A DNA stretch of 64,000 nucleotides. Source: Sphingobium sp. Cam5-1 (GTDB taxonomy: Bacteria; Pseudomonadota; Alphaproteobacteria; Sphingomonadales; Sphingomonadaceae). Positions 45,294-54,462 of the stretch are shown one piece after another (within the stretch, counting starts at the first letter, position 1; each line of letters begins with the position of its first letter). A model generated the notes under the pieces. The model did not search any database, was not told the origin of the DNA, and saw nothing but the letters and a program-made list of their open reading frames with translations. The stretch covers positions 248,001 through 312,000 of the forward strand of contig NZ_CP065139.1 in assembly GCF_015693305.1 (NCBI RefSeq). Reading direction: 5' to 3'. Both the position numbers and the translations under genes were made by a program.

Positions 45294-46565
45294 ATGGGTA
45301 GAATTTCATTTCTGTTGTCGGCAACGGCCCTGACTGCCATCGCGGGACCGGCGCTGGCGCAGGACATTGTGTTCAAGCCGATCATTGAGGCGCGTCTGCG
45401 GTACGAGACGGTGGATCAGGAGGGTCCTGCGCCGCTGACCAGCAGCCGCGATGCCGATGCGGTGACCGTGCGTCTGCGCGCGGGCGGCGAGATTTCCAAG
45501 GGGCCCTTCGCCTTTCTGGCTGAAGGGGAAGGCACGCTGGCAATCGACCAGGATTATAATAGCGGCGTCAATGGCAAGGCGCTCTATCCGGTGGTGCCAG
45601 ACCCGGAAAATGTCGAGCTGAACCGCCTCCAGTTCCAGTATCGCACGAAGCCGTTAGTGGTGACCGTCGGCCGTCAGCGGATCAATCTGGACGATCAGCG
45701 TTTCGTCGGATCAGTCGCTTGGCGCCAGAATGAACAGACGTTCGATGCCGTGCGGGTCGAATATATGGGCGTCAAAAATCTGAAGGTCGATGTGACCTAC
45801 GCGATTTCGGCCCGGACCATCTGGGGCATCGACGGCGGCAAGTTCGGCGCGACCAACCGGCCGACCCAAATCGACGGCGACGATATTTTCGCCAATGTTT
45901 CCTACAAGACCAAATATGGCACGCTGACCGGCTTTGCCTATCTGGTCGATGAGGATGAAGCCGTGGCGGCGCTGCGCCGGAACAGCAGCCAGACCTATGG
46001 TGCGCGGTTCGCGGGCGCGATGCCGCTGTCGAAGAAGGTGAAGCTCAGCTACCTCGCCAGCTATGCGCATCAAAGCGACTATAGGGGCAATCCGGTTGAT
46101 TATTCGGCGGATTACGCCGCTGCGGAACTGGGTTTGGATGTCGCTGCATTCAAGCTGACCGGCGGTTATGAATTGCTCGGCTCAGATGCGAGCGCGACGG
46201 GGATCGCGGGCGGCTTCGCTTTCCAGACGCCCTTCGCGACGCTGCACAAGTTCAACGGCTGGGCCGACAAGTTCCTGACGACGCCAGGGACAGGCATTCA
46301 GGACTATTATGCGGGCGTCGGCTATACCGTGCCCAAGATCGGCAAGGCGGGACCGCTCGTCGCGTCCTTCACCTATCATCATTTCAGCAGCGACCGGCTG
46401 TCGATCCATTATGGCAACGAATATAATGCGCAGGTCACGCTGAAGCTCGACAAGCATCTGAGCGCGCTCGTCAAATATGCCGATTATGATCGCAAGGGTG
46501 CCGCCAGCTTCACCGGCGACGCTGACACGAAAAAATTCTGGGCGCAGATCGACTACGCGCTCTGA
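45294..46565 (+). CDS. Outer-membrane porin, alginate-export/OprB-like barrel
   Basis: 423 residues. Signal peptide cleaved after ALAQ (about residue 23), then alternating beta strands with aromatic girdles (NRLQFQYRTKPLVVTVGRQR, YYAGVGYTVPKIG) and a last strand WAQIDYAL ending in hydrophobic Leu. Fits the alginate-export family of sphingomonad porins. Located 83 bases after the nitrate ATPase, it probably supplies the outer-membrane pore for the same anion. Confidence 0.8.
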   Translation: MGRISFLLSATALTAIAGPALAQDIVFKPIIEARLRYETVDQEGPAPLTSSRDADAVTVRLRAGGEISKGPFAFLAEGEGTLAIDQDYNSGVNGKALYPVVPDPENVELNRLQFQYRTKPLVVTVGRQRINLDDQRFVGSVAWRQNEQTFDAVRVEYMGVKNLKVDVTYAISARTIWGIDGGKFGATNRPTQIDGDDIFANVSYKTKYGTLTGFAYLVDEDEAVAALRRNSSQTYGARFAGAMPLSKKVKLSYLASYAHQSDYRGNPVDYSADYAAAELGLDVAAFKLTGGYELLGSDASATGIAGGFAFQTPFATLHKFNGWADKFLTTPGTGIQDYYAGVGYTVPKIGKAGPLVASFTYHHFSSDRLSIHYGNEYNAQVTLKLDKHLSALVKYADYDRKGAASFTGDADTKKFWAQIDYAL

Positions 46566-46674
46566 ACAGATAGCTGACCATTTCAGGCGCGCGACTTCTG
46601 GTTCGACCGACATCCCCGTGAGCGAGTTTCGTGAAAAGCCGGGGCGCAAGGTTGGCACAGAGCGCGCGCCATGC

Positions 46675-49008
46675 TCATAGAGTTTGCCTGTTCAGCCTCA
46701 GAGCATTGGTGACGACGCTGACGGATGACAGCGCCATCGCCGCCGCTGCAATCATGGGTGAAAGGAGGATGCCGAATAGTGGGTAGAGCAGGCCCGCCGC
46801 GATCGGGATGCCGGCAGCATTGTAGATGAAGGCGAAGACCAGGTTTTGTCGAATGTTCGACATCGTGGCCCGACTAAGGAGGCGGGCGCGAACGATGCCG
46901 TTGAGATCGCCCTTTAGCAGTGTCACGCCCGCGCTCTCGATGGCGACATCGGTTCCAGAACCCATAGCAATGCCGACATCGGCGGCAGCGAGGGCTGGCG
47001 CGTCGTTCACGCCATCACCCGCCATGGCGACTACCCGGCCCTCATTTTTGAGTTTGGTGATGACCCCGCTCTTCTGATCTGGCAGCACGTCCGCCTCGAC
47101 CTCGTCGATCCCCAGCCGTGCCGCCACCGCACGGGCCGTGGTCTTGTTGTCGCCTGTCACCATCACGACGCGGATTCCCTCCTTACGCAGCGCGGCGAGC
47201 GCTTCCGGCGTCGTCTGCTTGACGGGATCTGCGATGGCGATAATGCCTGCCGCTTCGCCGTCCATACCAACGAAGATCGCGGTCGCGCCGTCCCTCCGCA
47301 GATCGTCAGCGGCAGCGGCAAGCACACTTATATCGACGCCCTGATCATCAAGAAATGGAGCGTTACCAAGGACAATCCTGCGCCCTTCGACGATGCCGGT
47401 CGCTCCGCGTCCGGTCGGAGAATCGAACGCGCTGACCTCAGGCAAGGCCATCGACCGAGCGCGGGCGGCTTCGACAATGGCATGAGCAAGCGGATGCTCC
47501 GAAGCCCGTTCGACCGAGGCGGCGAAGCGTAGCAACTCGGCCTCCATCTGGCCCGCAGTCGGCACTATCGCAATCACGGCCGGGCGCCCTTCCGTAAGCG
47601 TGCCGGTCTTGTCAACGACCAGTGTGTCGACCTTCTCCATATGCTCCAGCGCCTCGGCGTTCTTGATGAGGACGCCCAAGCCCGCGCCCCGGCCGACGCC
47701 GACCATGATCGACATCGGCGTTGCCAGACCCAGCGCACAGGGGCAGGCGATAATGAGCACTGCCACCGCCGCCACGAGACCGTAGGCGAAGCGTGGCTCC
47801 GGCCCCCAGATACCCCAACCGGCAAAAGCAAGGACGGCGACGGCGATGACGACCGGCACGAACCAGCCCGAAACCTGATCGGCCATGCGCTGAATCGGCG
47901 CGCGCGAGCGCTGTGCCTCGGCGACCATCTGCACGATGCGAGCCAGCATCGTGTCGCGGCCAACCTTGGTCGCCACGACGACAAGCGCGCCGGTCTGGTT
48001 GAGTGTACCGCCAATGACGCAGTCGCCCTTGGCCTTGGTGACCGGCATCGATTCTCCCGTCACCATGGACTCGTCGAGTGATGAACGTCCGTCCTCGACA
48101 GTCCCATCTACGGGCACCTTTTCGCCCGGTCGCACCCTAAGACGGTCACCAACGCCGACGAGATCGAGACTGACCTCCTCGTCCTCGCCATTTGCGAGCA
48201 GACGGCGGGCCGTCTTGGGGGCAAGGCGGAGGAGTGCCTTGATCGCACCTGAGGTTCGCTCGCGCGCGCGCAGCTCAAGAAGCTGGCCGAGCAGGACGAG
48301 GATAGTGATCACCGCCGCTGCTTCGAAATACACAGCCACCGTACCATCGGCATTGCGGAAGGCCGGAGGGAACAGCTCGGGGGCCAGTGCGGCGACCATG
48401 CTGTAGGCCCATGCGACACCCGTGCCCATGGCAATCAGGGTGAACATGTTCAGGTTGCGGGTCTTGAGCGAGGCCCATCCCCGCGTAAAAAACGGCCATC
48501 CGGCCCAAAGCACGACGGGCGTCGCCAGCACTAGCTGGATTCCCGTTGAAACCGCCATGGGCACGAAATGATGAAGAGCGGGAAACAAATGCCCGCCCAT
48601 TTCAAGCACGAACACGGGAAAGGCGAGGATGAGGCCAATCCAGAAGCGACGTGTCATGTCAGCCAGTTCCGGACTAGGGCCGCTCTCCGCACGCGCCATT
48701 TCCGGTTCGAGAGCCATGCCGCAGATCGGACAGGCGCCGGGATGATCCTGTCGCACGTCCGGGTGCATCGGGCAGGTCCAGATCGTGCCCTCGGGGTTTG
48801 CGTTCGGGACGGGCGGCGCTTCGCCAATATAGCGCAGGGGATCGGCCGCGAATTTTGCCTGGCACTTGCTGCTGCAAAAATAGAAAGTCTTGCCGCCATG
48901 CTCGGCGCGACGCGCCGTGCCATGCGGATCGACCATCATACCGCAGACGGGATCGCGCACGTCCTGCTCCACCTTGGAGGCGTGATGATCGTGACGGGCT
49001 TGGTCCAT
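46675..49008 (-). CDS. copA: Cu+-exporting P1B-type ATPase with YHS and HMBD N-domains
   Basis: 777 residues. Instead of the usual HMA domain the N-terminus has a YHS module ([20 protein letters not shown]) and a heavy-metal-binding module ([24 protein letters not shown]). Then the P-type core: TGES in the actuator, metal site CPC in [20 protein letters not shown] phosphorylation, [14 protein letters not shown] and [10 protein letters not shown] hinge. It expels Cu+ (or Ag+) from the cytoplasm. A GAGGAGC ribosome site precedes the ATG. No CueR gene or box was found nearby. Confidence 0.9.
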   Translation of the reverse strand: MDQARHDHHASKVEQDVRDPVCGMMVDPHGTARRAEHGGKTFYFCSSKCQAKFAADPLRYIGEAPPVPNANPEGTIWTCPMHPDVRQDHPGACPICGMALEPEMARAESGPSPELADMTRRFWIGLILAFPVFVLEMGGHLFPALHHFVPMAVSTGIQLVLATPVVLWAGWPFFTRGWASLKTRNLNMFTLIAMGTGVAWAYSMVAALAPELFPPAFRNADGTVAVYFEAAAVITILVLLGQLLELRARERTSGAIKALLRLAPKTARRLLANGEDEEVSLDLVGVGDRLRVRPGEKVPVDGTVEDGRSSLDESMVTGESMPVTKAKGDCVIGGTLNQTGALVVVATKVGRDTMLARIVQMVAEAQRSRAPIQRMADQVSGWFVPVVIAVAVLAFAGWGIWGPEPRFAYGLVAAVAVLIIACPCALGLATPMSIMVGVGRGAGLGVLIKNAEALEHMEKVDTLVVDKTGTLTEGRPAVIAIVPTAGQMEAELLRFAASVERASEHPLAHAIVEAARARSMALPEVSAFDSPTGRGATGIVEGRRIVLGNAPFLDDQGVDISVLAAAADDLRRDGATAIFVGMDGEAAGIIAIADPVKQTTPEALAALRKEGIRVVMVTGDNKTTARAVAARLGIDEVEADVLPDQKSGVITKLKNEGRVVAMAGDGVNDAPALAAADVGIAMGSGTDVAIESAGVTLLKGDLNGIVRARLLSRATMSNIRQNLVFAFIYNAAGIPIAAGLLYPLFGILLSPMIAAAAMALSSVSVVTNALRLNRQTL

Positions 49009-49250
49009 CTCGGCTCCTCGTCTGATCTACGTCCCTGCTTTTCGACACCATGTTGATGTCAATAGGCCAAGGCGGGAGCTTTGAATGCTTGACGTAGGGT
49101 GGTCGTATCGGGGACGCACTACGGCACTATATCATATCGCGCGCATGGCTGACGATCGACGTCGCAGCATCTCTCGACCATGCAGCCGGACTGTGTCGAA
49201 GCGGAGCACTTATTCCACATCGAATATCGGTTGAACTATCTGCCGTTCAT

Positions 49251-50099
49251 TTATGAACAGCTCAATCGTGCCGCGTGCCAATGGAGATGATCCGTCATGA
49301 AGGTGGAAATGAAATAATAGCTGTGATCATAGCCCTCGCGCATGTTGAGGGTGAGATCGATGTTCGCTGCGGCGCAGGCGTCCTTCAACAGATGCGGGCG
49401 CAGTTCCTGATCCAGAAACGTGTCTGCCCCGCCTTGGTCTACCAACAGCGCGCTGACCCTGGCGCCATCCTCGATCAGGGCGACTGCATCATGCTTTCGC
49501 CACGCTTTGCGGTCGTTGCCGAGATATCCTGACAAAGCCTTTTGGCCCCAGGGCACCTGACTTGGGGCAACGATGGGGGCGAAGGCTGAGACTGCCGCAT
49601 ATCGTTCCGGGTGGCGCAGTCCGATGGTCAAGGCACCATGGCCGCCCATGGAGTGGCCCATGATCGACTGCCGGGTCATATCCGCAGGGAAGTTATCCGC
49701 GATCACTCGCGGCAGTTCGTCCGTGATATAGGACCACATCTGATAATGGCGGTTGTATGGAGCCTCGGTCGCATCAACGTAGAAACCCGCGCCAAGGCCA
49801 AAGTCATAGGCGCCCGCCGGATCGTCCGGCACATCATCGCCGCGCGGCGATGTGTCCGGCGCTATGAATATTAGGCCAAGATCAGCGCATGCGCGGCGAA
49901 ACTCGCCCTTTTCCGTCACATTTGCGTGGTTGCAGGTCAGCCCGGACAGATACCACACGATCGGGAGCTTGCTTCCCTCTGCCTGTGGTGGGACGAAGAC
50001 CGAAAAGGTCATCTCTGTTCCGGTCGTGCTCGACGCGTGCTTGTACACGCCTTGCACGCCTTCGAACGAACGGTTCGCGCTGACCTGCTCTATACCCAT
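49251..50099 (-). CDS. fghA: S-formylglutathione hydrolase
   Basis: 282 residues, esterase-D fold. It has FVPPQAEGSKLPIVWYLSGLTCN, catalytic Ser in MGHSMGGHGALT near 148, late Asp in LVDQGGADTFLDQE near 223 and His in GYDHSYYFISTF near 258. It splits S-formylglutathione to formate and glutathione, the second step of formaldehyde removal. It is last in the frmA-VOC-fghA operon, 3 bases after the VOC gene. Confidence 0.93.
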   Translation of the reverse strand: MGIEQVSANRSFEGVQGVYKHASSTTGTEMTFSVFVPPQAEGSKLPIVWYLSGLTCNHANVTEKGEFRRACADLGLIFIAPDTSPRGDDVPDDPAGAYDFGLGAGFYVDATEAPYNRHYQMWSYITDELPRVIADNFPADMTRQSIMGHSMGGHGALTIGLRHPERYAAVSAFAPIVAPSQVPWGQKALSGYLGNDRKAWRKHDAVALIEDGARVSALLVDQGGADTFLDQELRPHLLKDACAAANIDLTLNMREGYDHSYYFISTFMTDHLHWHAARLSCS

Positions 50100-50102
50100 T
50101 GA

Positions 50103-50504
50103 TCAGTTGTCGCCCGTAAAGCTGTATGCGCAAATCTTGTTGCCCGCCGGGTCGCGAAGATAGGCAGCATAGGCGCCGGGCAAGTGCTGGCGAGGGCCAG
50201 CGGCACCTTCGCAAACGCCTCCGGCCGCCAGACCGGCAGCATGGAAGGCGTCAACCTGACCCGGCTCCTGCGCCGCAAAGCCGATCGTCACGCCATTGCC
50301 GGAAGGCGCTTCGCCATTGCCGGGGCGGAGAACCAGAAAGGCGGGCTTATCCTTGCCGTAGAGAACCGCATTTTCTCCGAACGGGCCGAGATTCTTGACG
50401 CCCAGAGGCGCCAGCGCAGCATCGTAGAAAGCCGAGGAGAGCGCGAGGTCATTGGCGCCAACACAGGCGTGCGAAAACACGCCGTCACCGGAGATAACTG
50501 CCAT
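50103..50504 (-). CDS. VOC-family protein in the formaldehyde operon
   Basis: 133 residues. VOC strand pattern with FSHACVGANDLALSSAFYDAAL and a late YAAYLRDPAGNKICAY. Proteins like this recur between frmA and fghA homologues in proteobacteria. It may be a glutathione-adduct or formaldehyde-activating helper, but no activity is established here. It is 33 bases after frmA. Confidence 0.82.
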   Translation of the reverse strand: MAVISGDGVFSHACVGANDLALSSAFYDAALAPLGVKNLGPFGENAVLYGKDKPAFLVLRPGNGEAPSGNGVTIGFAAQEPGQVDAFHAAGLAAGGVCEGAAGPRQHLPGAYAAYLRDPAGNKICAYSFTGDN

Positions 50505-50537
50505 CTGGATATTCCTCTCTCTTTTAAATCGGTGTTT

Positions 50538-51650
50538 TCAGAAAAGAACCACGGAGCGGATGCTTTCACCCGCGTGCATGAGGTCGAAGCCCTTGTTGAT
50601 TTCTTCGAGCGTCAGAAGATGCGTGATCATCGGGTCGATCTGAATATGCCCGTTCATGTACCAGTCGACGATCTTGGGGACATCGGTCCGGCCCTTCGCG
50701 CCACCGAAGGCCGTCCCCTTCCAGACCCGGCCGGTGACGAGCTGGAACGGGCGGGTGCTGATTTCCTTGCCCGCTTCAGCCACGCCGATAATGATGCTTT
50801 CACCCCAGCCGCGATGGCAGCATTCCAACGCGGTGCGCATGACTTCGGTGTTGCCGGTGGCATCGAAGCTATAGTCGGCCCCGCCATCCGTGACCTCCAG
50901 GATCTCCGCCACGGTTTCGGCGCGCGACAGGCCCCTGCTGTTGATGAAATGGGTCATGCCGAACTTGCGGCCCCATTCCTCACGGTCGGCATTGATATCG
51001 ATGCCGATGATCTTGCCCGCGCCCACCATCTTGGCGCCCTGGATCACATTGAGGCCGATGCCGCCAAGGCCGAAGACGACCACATTCTCGCCCGCCTTCA
51101 CCTTTGCGGTGTTGACGACCGCACCGACCCCGGTGGTGACGCCGCAGCCGATATAGCAGCTCGACTGGAACGGCGCGTCTTCCCTGATTTTCGCTACGGC
51201 GATTTCCGGCAGAACCGTGAAGTTGGAGAAGGTCGAGCAGCCCATATAGTGAAAGATCGGCTGTCCCTTGTAGGAAAAGCGGGTTGTGCCGTCGGGCATC
51301 AGCCCCTTGCCCTGGGTCGCACGGATCGCGGTACACAGGTTGGTCTTGCCCGAAAGACAGCTTTTGCACTGGCGGCATTCCGGAGTGTAGAGTGGGATGA
51401 CGTGATCGCCGGGCTTTACGGACGTTACGCCTGACCCGACCTCTCGAACTATCCCGGCCCCCTCATGGCCAAGGATCGAGGGGAAGATGCCTTCGCTGTC
51501 GAACCCATCGAGCGTGTAGGCATCGGTGTGACAGATGCCCGTCGCCATGATTTCCACCAGTACCTCGCCAGCCTTGGGGCCTTCCAGGTCCAGCTCCACG
51601 ATCTCAAGGGGCTTTTTGGCTTCGAAAGCGACGGCGGCGCGGGTTTTCAT
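50538..51650 (-). CDS. frmA: S-(hydroxymethyl)glutathione dehydrogenase / class III alcohol dehydrogenase
   Basis: 370 residues from the ATG at 51650 (GAGGAAA ribosome site). Catalytic zinc ligands in [10 protein letters not shown] and GHEGAGIV; structural zinc Cys set [18 protein letters not shown] Rossmann [16 protein letters not shown] near 195. It oxidises the spontaneous formaldehyde-glutathione adduct to S-formylglutathione. First gene of the detoxification operon, divergent from a LysR regulator. The source of formaldehyde could be O- or N-demethylation by the P450s nearby; that is inference. Confidence 0.95.
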   Translation of the reverse strand: MKTRAAVAFEAKKPLEIVELDLEGPKAGEVLVEIMATGICHTDAYTLDGFDSEGIFPSILGHEGAGIVREVGSGVTSVKPGDHVIPLYTPECRQCKSCLSGKTNLCTAIRATQGKGLMPDGTTRFSYKGQPIFHYMGCSTFSNFTVLPEIAVAKIREDAPFQSSCYIGCGVTTGVGAVVNTAKVKAGENVVVFGLGGIGLNVIQGAKMVGAGKIIGIDINADREEWGRKFGMTHFINSRGLSRAETVAEILEVTDGGADYSFDATGNTEVMRTALECCHRGWGESIIIGVAEAGKEISTRPFQLVTGRVWKGTAFGGAKGRTDVPKIVDWYMNGHIQIDPMITHLLTLEEINKGFDLMHAGESIRSVVLF

Positions 51651-51726
51651 TCGATTTCCTCGATCCAAAATGACATAGCGCCTCTTAGCACTAGGCCAAT
51701 AAGGCGATAATAGGGTTTTTTCTCAA

Positions 51727-51740
51727 TACACTATTGTGTA
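51727..51740. promoter_or_regulatory. Palindrome between frmA and its LysR regulator
   Basis: TACAC-TATT-GTGTA (51727-51740) is a perfect 5-bp dyad; the overlapping CAATA-CAC-TATTG (51725-51737 span) is another. It sits 12 bases before the regulator's start codon, and a weaker CGCC..TTA/TAAGGCG repeat lies about 30-60 bases on the frmA side. Candidate autoregulatory operator. Confidence 0.5.
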
Positions 51741-51752
51741 GGAGGGATAGTT

Positions 51753-52691
51753 ATGTCGTCCTGGGACGGGTTCGACGAATTTCTCGCGGTGGCGTCCACC
51801 GGGTCGTTCACACGCGCGGCGCAGTTGATCGGCATGTCATCGACGCATATGAGCAGATCGATCATGGCCCTGGAACGCCGCGTCCAGGCTCAACTGTTCC
51901 ATCGGACGACGCGGCGGGTAAGCCTGACCGACACGGGCCGCATCTTCCTCGAACGATGCGAGCGGATCGCGCAGGAGAGAGATGAAGCGGTCGCGATGAT
52001 CGGTGAAGAGGGCGTGCCTCAAGGAGAGTTGAAGGTCACCTGCTCGACCGCGATGGGGGAACGTTTTGTTGCGCCCATCATCCGCCGCTTTGCGATGCAC
52101 CATCCCAAGCTGAACGTTACCATCGACCTTACCAACCGAGTCGTCGATCCCATTTCAGAAGGATATGACCTCGCAGTTCGTACCGGCAAACCGACAGACA
52201 GCCGGTTGATCGCAATAGAGGTTGCGTCACGGACTCTCTACACCTGCGCAGCGCCCAGTTATCTCGCCAGACACGGGACACCCCACAGCATCGAGGAACT
52301 GGACCGCCATGAACATATCATCGGCACCAACCCGCTATGGCGCTTTGCGGACGCTGGGCAGGAGATACTTCATCGACCGAGGGGCCGTTTTCGGTGCAAC
52401 AGCGGGCAAGCCGTTATCGACGCTTGCATTTCCGGTCTCGGCATCTGTCAGCTGCCGGACTTTTACATCCTTCCCTACCTTCGGCATGGTATGGTCGAGA
52501 TAATTCTGGAAGATTATCGAGCGAAGGACGAACCGATCTGGGCGGTATATCCACAGCGTAGACACCTCTTGCCGAAAGTCCGAACTGTAGTGGAATGCCT
52601 TCAACATGAGCTGGCCACAGCCATGCATCCTCCACGCGGGCGTCAGGTGAATGACGAACGGCCTCGCCAAGGCATGACGGGTCCGGAGTAA
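51753..52691 (+). CDS. LysR-family regulator, probably of formaldehyde detoxification
   Basis: 312 residues. HTH FDEFLAVASTGSFTRAAQLIG with SSTHMSRSIMALERRV, then VSLTDTGRIFLERC and an effector domain (GERFVAPIIRRFAMHHPKLNV, SEGYDLAVRTG). GGAGGG ribosome site. Divergent from frmA with about 100 bases between, so it most likely controls that operon in place of an FrmR repressor. The extra polar tail after about residue 295 is unusual but short. Confidence 0.88.
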   Translation: MSSWDGFDEFLAVASTGSFTRAAQLIGMSSTHMSRSIMALERRVQAQLFHRTTRRVSLTDTGRIFLERCERIAQERDEAVAMIGEEGVPQGELKVTCSTAMGERFVAPIIRRFAMHHPKLNVTIDLTNRVVDPISEGYDLAVRTGKPTDSRLIAIEVASRTLYTCAAPSYLARHGTPHSIEELDRHEHIIGTNPLWRFADAGQEILHRPRGRFRCNSGQAVIDACISGLGICQLPDFYILPYLRHGMVEIILEDYRAKDEPIWAVYPQRRHLLPKVRTVVECLQHELATAMHPPRGRQVNDERPRQGMTGPE

Positions 52692-52738
52692 ATTGCGGCC
52701 TTGGTGATGGAACGTTTAAATCGAAACTTCAGTATATT

Positions 52739-52751
52739 TACAAACGTTCAT
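52739..52751. promoter_or_regulatory. Weak copy of the P450-cluster 13-bp motif
   Basis: TACAAACGTTCAT matches the motif copy upstream of the NTF2-like gene (read on the minus strand) at 10 of 13 positions. It lies 84 bases before the small HTH-like gene, in an AT-rich promoter-like patch. Confidence 0.3.
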
Positions 52752-52834
52752 TTATATGTATATGCTGCGGTCGTTCGCGCTCGTCAGGCGCTTGAGCATC
52801 CCTCTGGGCAAACCACGTTTCAGTGAGAAATTCG

Positions 52835-53071
52835 ATGTTCGGAAAATCTGAGATCAATGGTTGTAAACGTCTGAAGAAAGTCAGCCCGCATACGGTTGAT
52901 CTCATGCAATCAGAAGATTTCGTCCTGACAGACGAGTCTTTGAATCAGGTATTTGGCATAAGTTACAACACCTGGAGGAAGATCATGAGAGGCGAACCTG
53001 TCAGATCCTCCCTCGCCGACAGGCTGGAGAACCGGGTGGCAGCCAAATCAAATGGCTGCGCGGTTCGGTAA
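52835..53071 (+). CDS. Small putative HTH protein, 78 residues
   Basis: Begins MFGKSEINGCKRL; an in-frame GTG at 52823 would add four residues. The middle and end read as a compact helix-turn-helix (LNQVFGISYNTWRKIMRGEPV followed by SSLADRLENRV), similar in style to short DNA-binding proteins in which a helix spaced by a GIS turn precedes a recognition helix. Alone on the plus strand between two catabolic regions. It may regulate the P450 cluster, but no family is assigned. Confidence 0.55.
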   Translation: MFGKSEINGCKRLKKVSPHTVDLMQSEDFVLTDESLNQVFGISYNTWRKIMRGEPVRSSLADRLENRVAAKSNGCAVR

Positions 53072-53091
53072 GCTGACAATCACAAAGAGTT

Positions 53092-53120
53092 GCCCCAGAT
53101 CGTCTGACTGAATCTGGGGC
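53092..53120 (-). terminator. Hairpin ending the P450 gene transcript
   Basis: Perfect 9-bp stem GCCCCAGAT (53092-53100) and ATCTGGGGC (53112-53120), 11-base loop. Read on the minus strand it is followed by AACTCTTTG, a weak T-rich tail, and it lies 33 bases beyond the P450 stop. It may also end the small plus-strand gene. Confidence 0.55.
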
Positions 53121-53152
53121 GAGGTGGCATGCCGGCAGGCGCGCGAAGCCGT

Positions 53153-54361
53153 TTAGTCGAGATACAGCCTGAGCGCCTGACTGATGAAGGCGCGCGACCG
53201 ATCCGTGGCGTCAAACACGGAATCCCCCGCCATCTCGATCCGCTTGACCCGACTTGCGATGACATCGAAGATAATCTCGGCTCCGATCCGGGCGATGGCG
53301 GTCCCGGCGCAGGCGTGCGGCCCAATGCCGAAACTGAGCGGCATGGCCTTGGCCGGGCGATTGAGATCCACCTCATCCGGACTAGGAAAAACGTCAGGGT
53401 CGCGATTGGCCGAATTGAGCAGAAATCGAACCGGCGTGCGTTCCGGGATCAGCGTGCCCAATATCTCGACCGGCTCCGTGGTGTTCCTTATGAATGACAA
53501 TTCCGCAGGGAACAGGCGAATGATCTCATTCAGGATCGCGCGTCGCTTTTCCGGTTGCTCGCGATACATCTGGTAAAGGTCAGGATGTTTCGCGAAATAT
53601 TCGAGGGCCGCACCGATCAGATAAGATGGATTGTGCGCGCCAGACCCCCAGAATAGCGAAAGCGTCTGGATCATCTCCTCGCGTGTGATCTCTCCCTTTT
53701 CTTCCGCTTCGATCAGCGCATCGGCAAGCCCGGTACCGGGATTTTCTTTCTTGTAAGCGATCAGATCCATCACACGAGACCGCAAATAGGCAAAACCCTT
53801 CGCCGCAATCTCGTCGTCCTTCGCGGTGGCGACCGAACTGATCCCTCGCATCACGTCAAGCATCGCGCCCACCGCGGATTCCGGATCATCGGTGGGCAGT
53901 TGGAGCGCGTCACACATCAGCGCGTGGGTCGGGATCATGCCAAGCTTGTGATGCCCGTCGATCACCTCGCCATCTTTATATTCATCCAGCGCCTCGTTGA
54001 CCGCCCTTTCAGCGGCGGCGGCATATTGCCTGATCAGCGGAGGCGTGAACCATTTGGCCGTCCGGCCACGCAGCGCGACATGCGCCGGACCTTCCCTGCT
54101 GAGCATCGTATCCCCAAAGCCCGCCGTGAAGGCATTTTCCGGCGCGTCCTCCGGCTCCAGGATAGTGAGTTCGGGCAAGCGACCATATTTGACGATATCA
54201 TGGTAGCGTGACACGACATAGGTGCCGTTCGGCAGCCGATGCAATGGACGCTCCTTGCGCAGCCGTTCAAACCAGGGATAGGGATTTTTGACAAATTCAG
54301 GGTCGCCAAGTGGCAGGAACTCGTCCTGCGCCTTGGCTAGATCGTCCTGGATGTGAACCAC
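53153..54361 (-). CDS. Cytochrome P450 with an unusual I-helix
   Basis: 402 residues from GTG at 54361, chosen because GGGGAG lies at good spacing upstream; the ATG at 54400 lacks a site and sits in an operator-like repeat. Heme loop LSFGIGPHACAG near 350 and ExxR in NEIIRLFP are normal. The I-helix reads LFWGSGAHNPSYLIG where most bacterial P450s have A/G-G-x-D/E-T-T, so the acid-alcohol pair that delivers protons to bound O2 is missing. Expect an altered proton route, an atypical reaction or peroxide use. Soluble, no membrane anchor. CYP family not assigned. Confidence 0.88.
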   Translation of the reverse strand: MVHIQDDLAKAQDEFLPLGDPEFVKNPYPWFERLRKERPLHRLPNGTYVVSRYHDIVKYGRLPELTILEPEDAPENAFTAGFGDTMLSREGPAHVALRGRTAKWFTPPLIRQYAAAAERAVNEALDEYKDGEVIDGHHKLGMIPTHALMCDALQLPTDDPESAVGAMLDVMRGISSVATAKDDEIAAKGFAYLRSRVMDLIAYKKENPGTGLADALIEAEEKGEITREEMIQTLSLFWGSGAHNPSYLIGAALEYFAKHPDLYQMYREQPEKRRAILNEIIRLFPAELSFIRNTTEPVEILGTLIPERTPVRFLLNSANRDPDVFPSPDEVDLNRPAKAMPLSFGIGPHACAGTAIARIGAEIIFDVIASRVKRIEMAGDSVFDATDRSRAFISQALRLYLD

Positions 54362-54392
54362 TTTCTGCTCCCCAGCTACTCTTCCAAAATAT

Positions 54393-54405
54393 ACGAACAT
54401 CCGTT
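54393..54405. promoter_or_regulatory. P450-cluster 13-bp motif, copy before the first P450
   Basis: On the minus strand AACGGATGTTCGT, two differences from the copy before the CYP101-like gene. It ends 32 bases before the GTG start. Confidence 0.5.
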
Positions 54406-54462
54406 GTCCACATCATGCCAGCGGCCCGCCGCAAGCATGTGAGGAAAGGCGGACATGCCAGT

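Noticed and set aside
49009..49250. Possible CueR/MerR operator before copA
   Set aside because: No long-spacer promoter with a dyad could be drawn.
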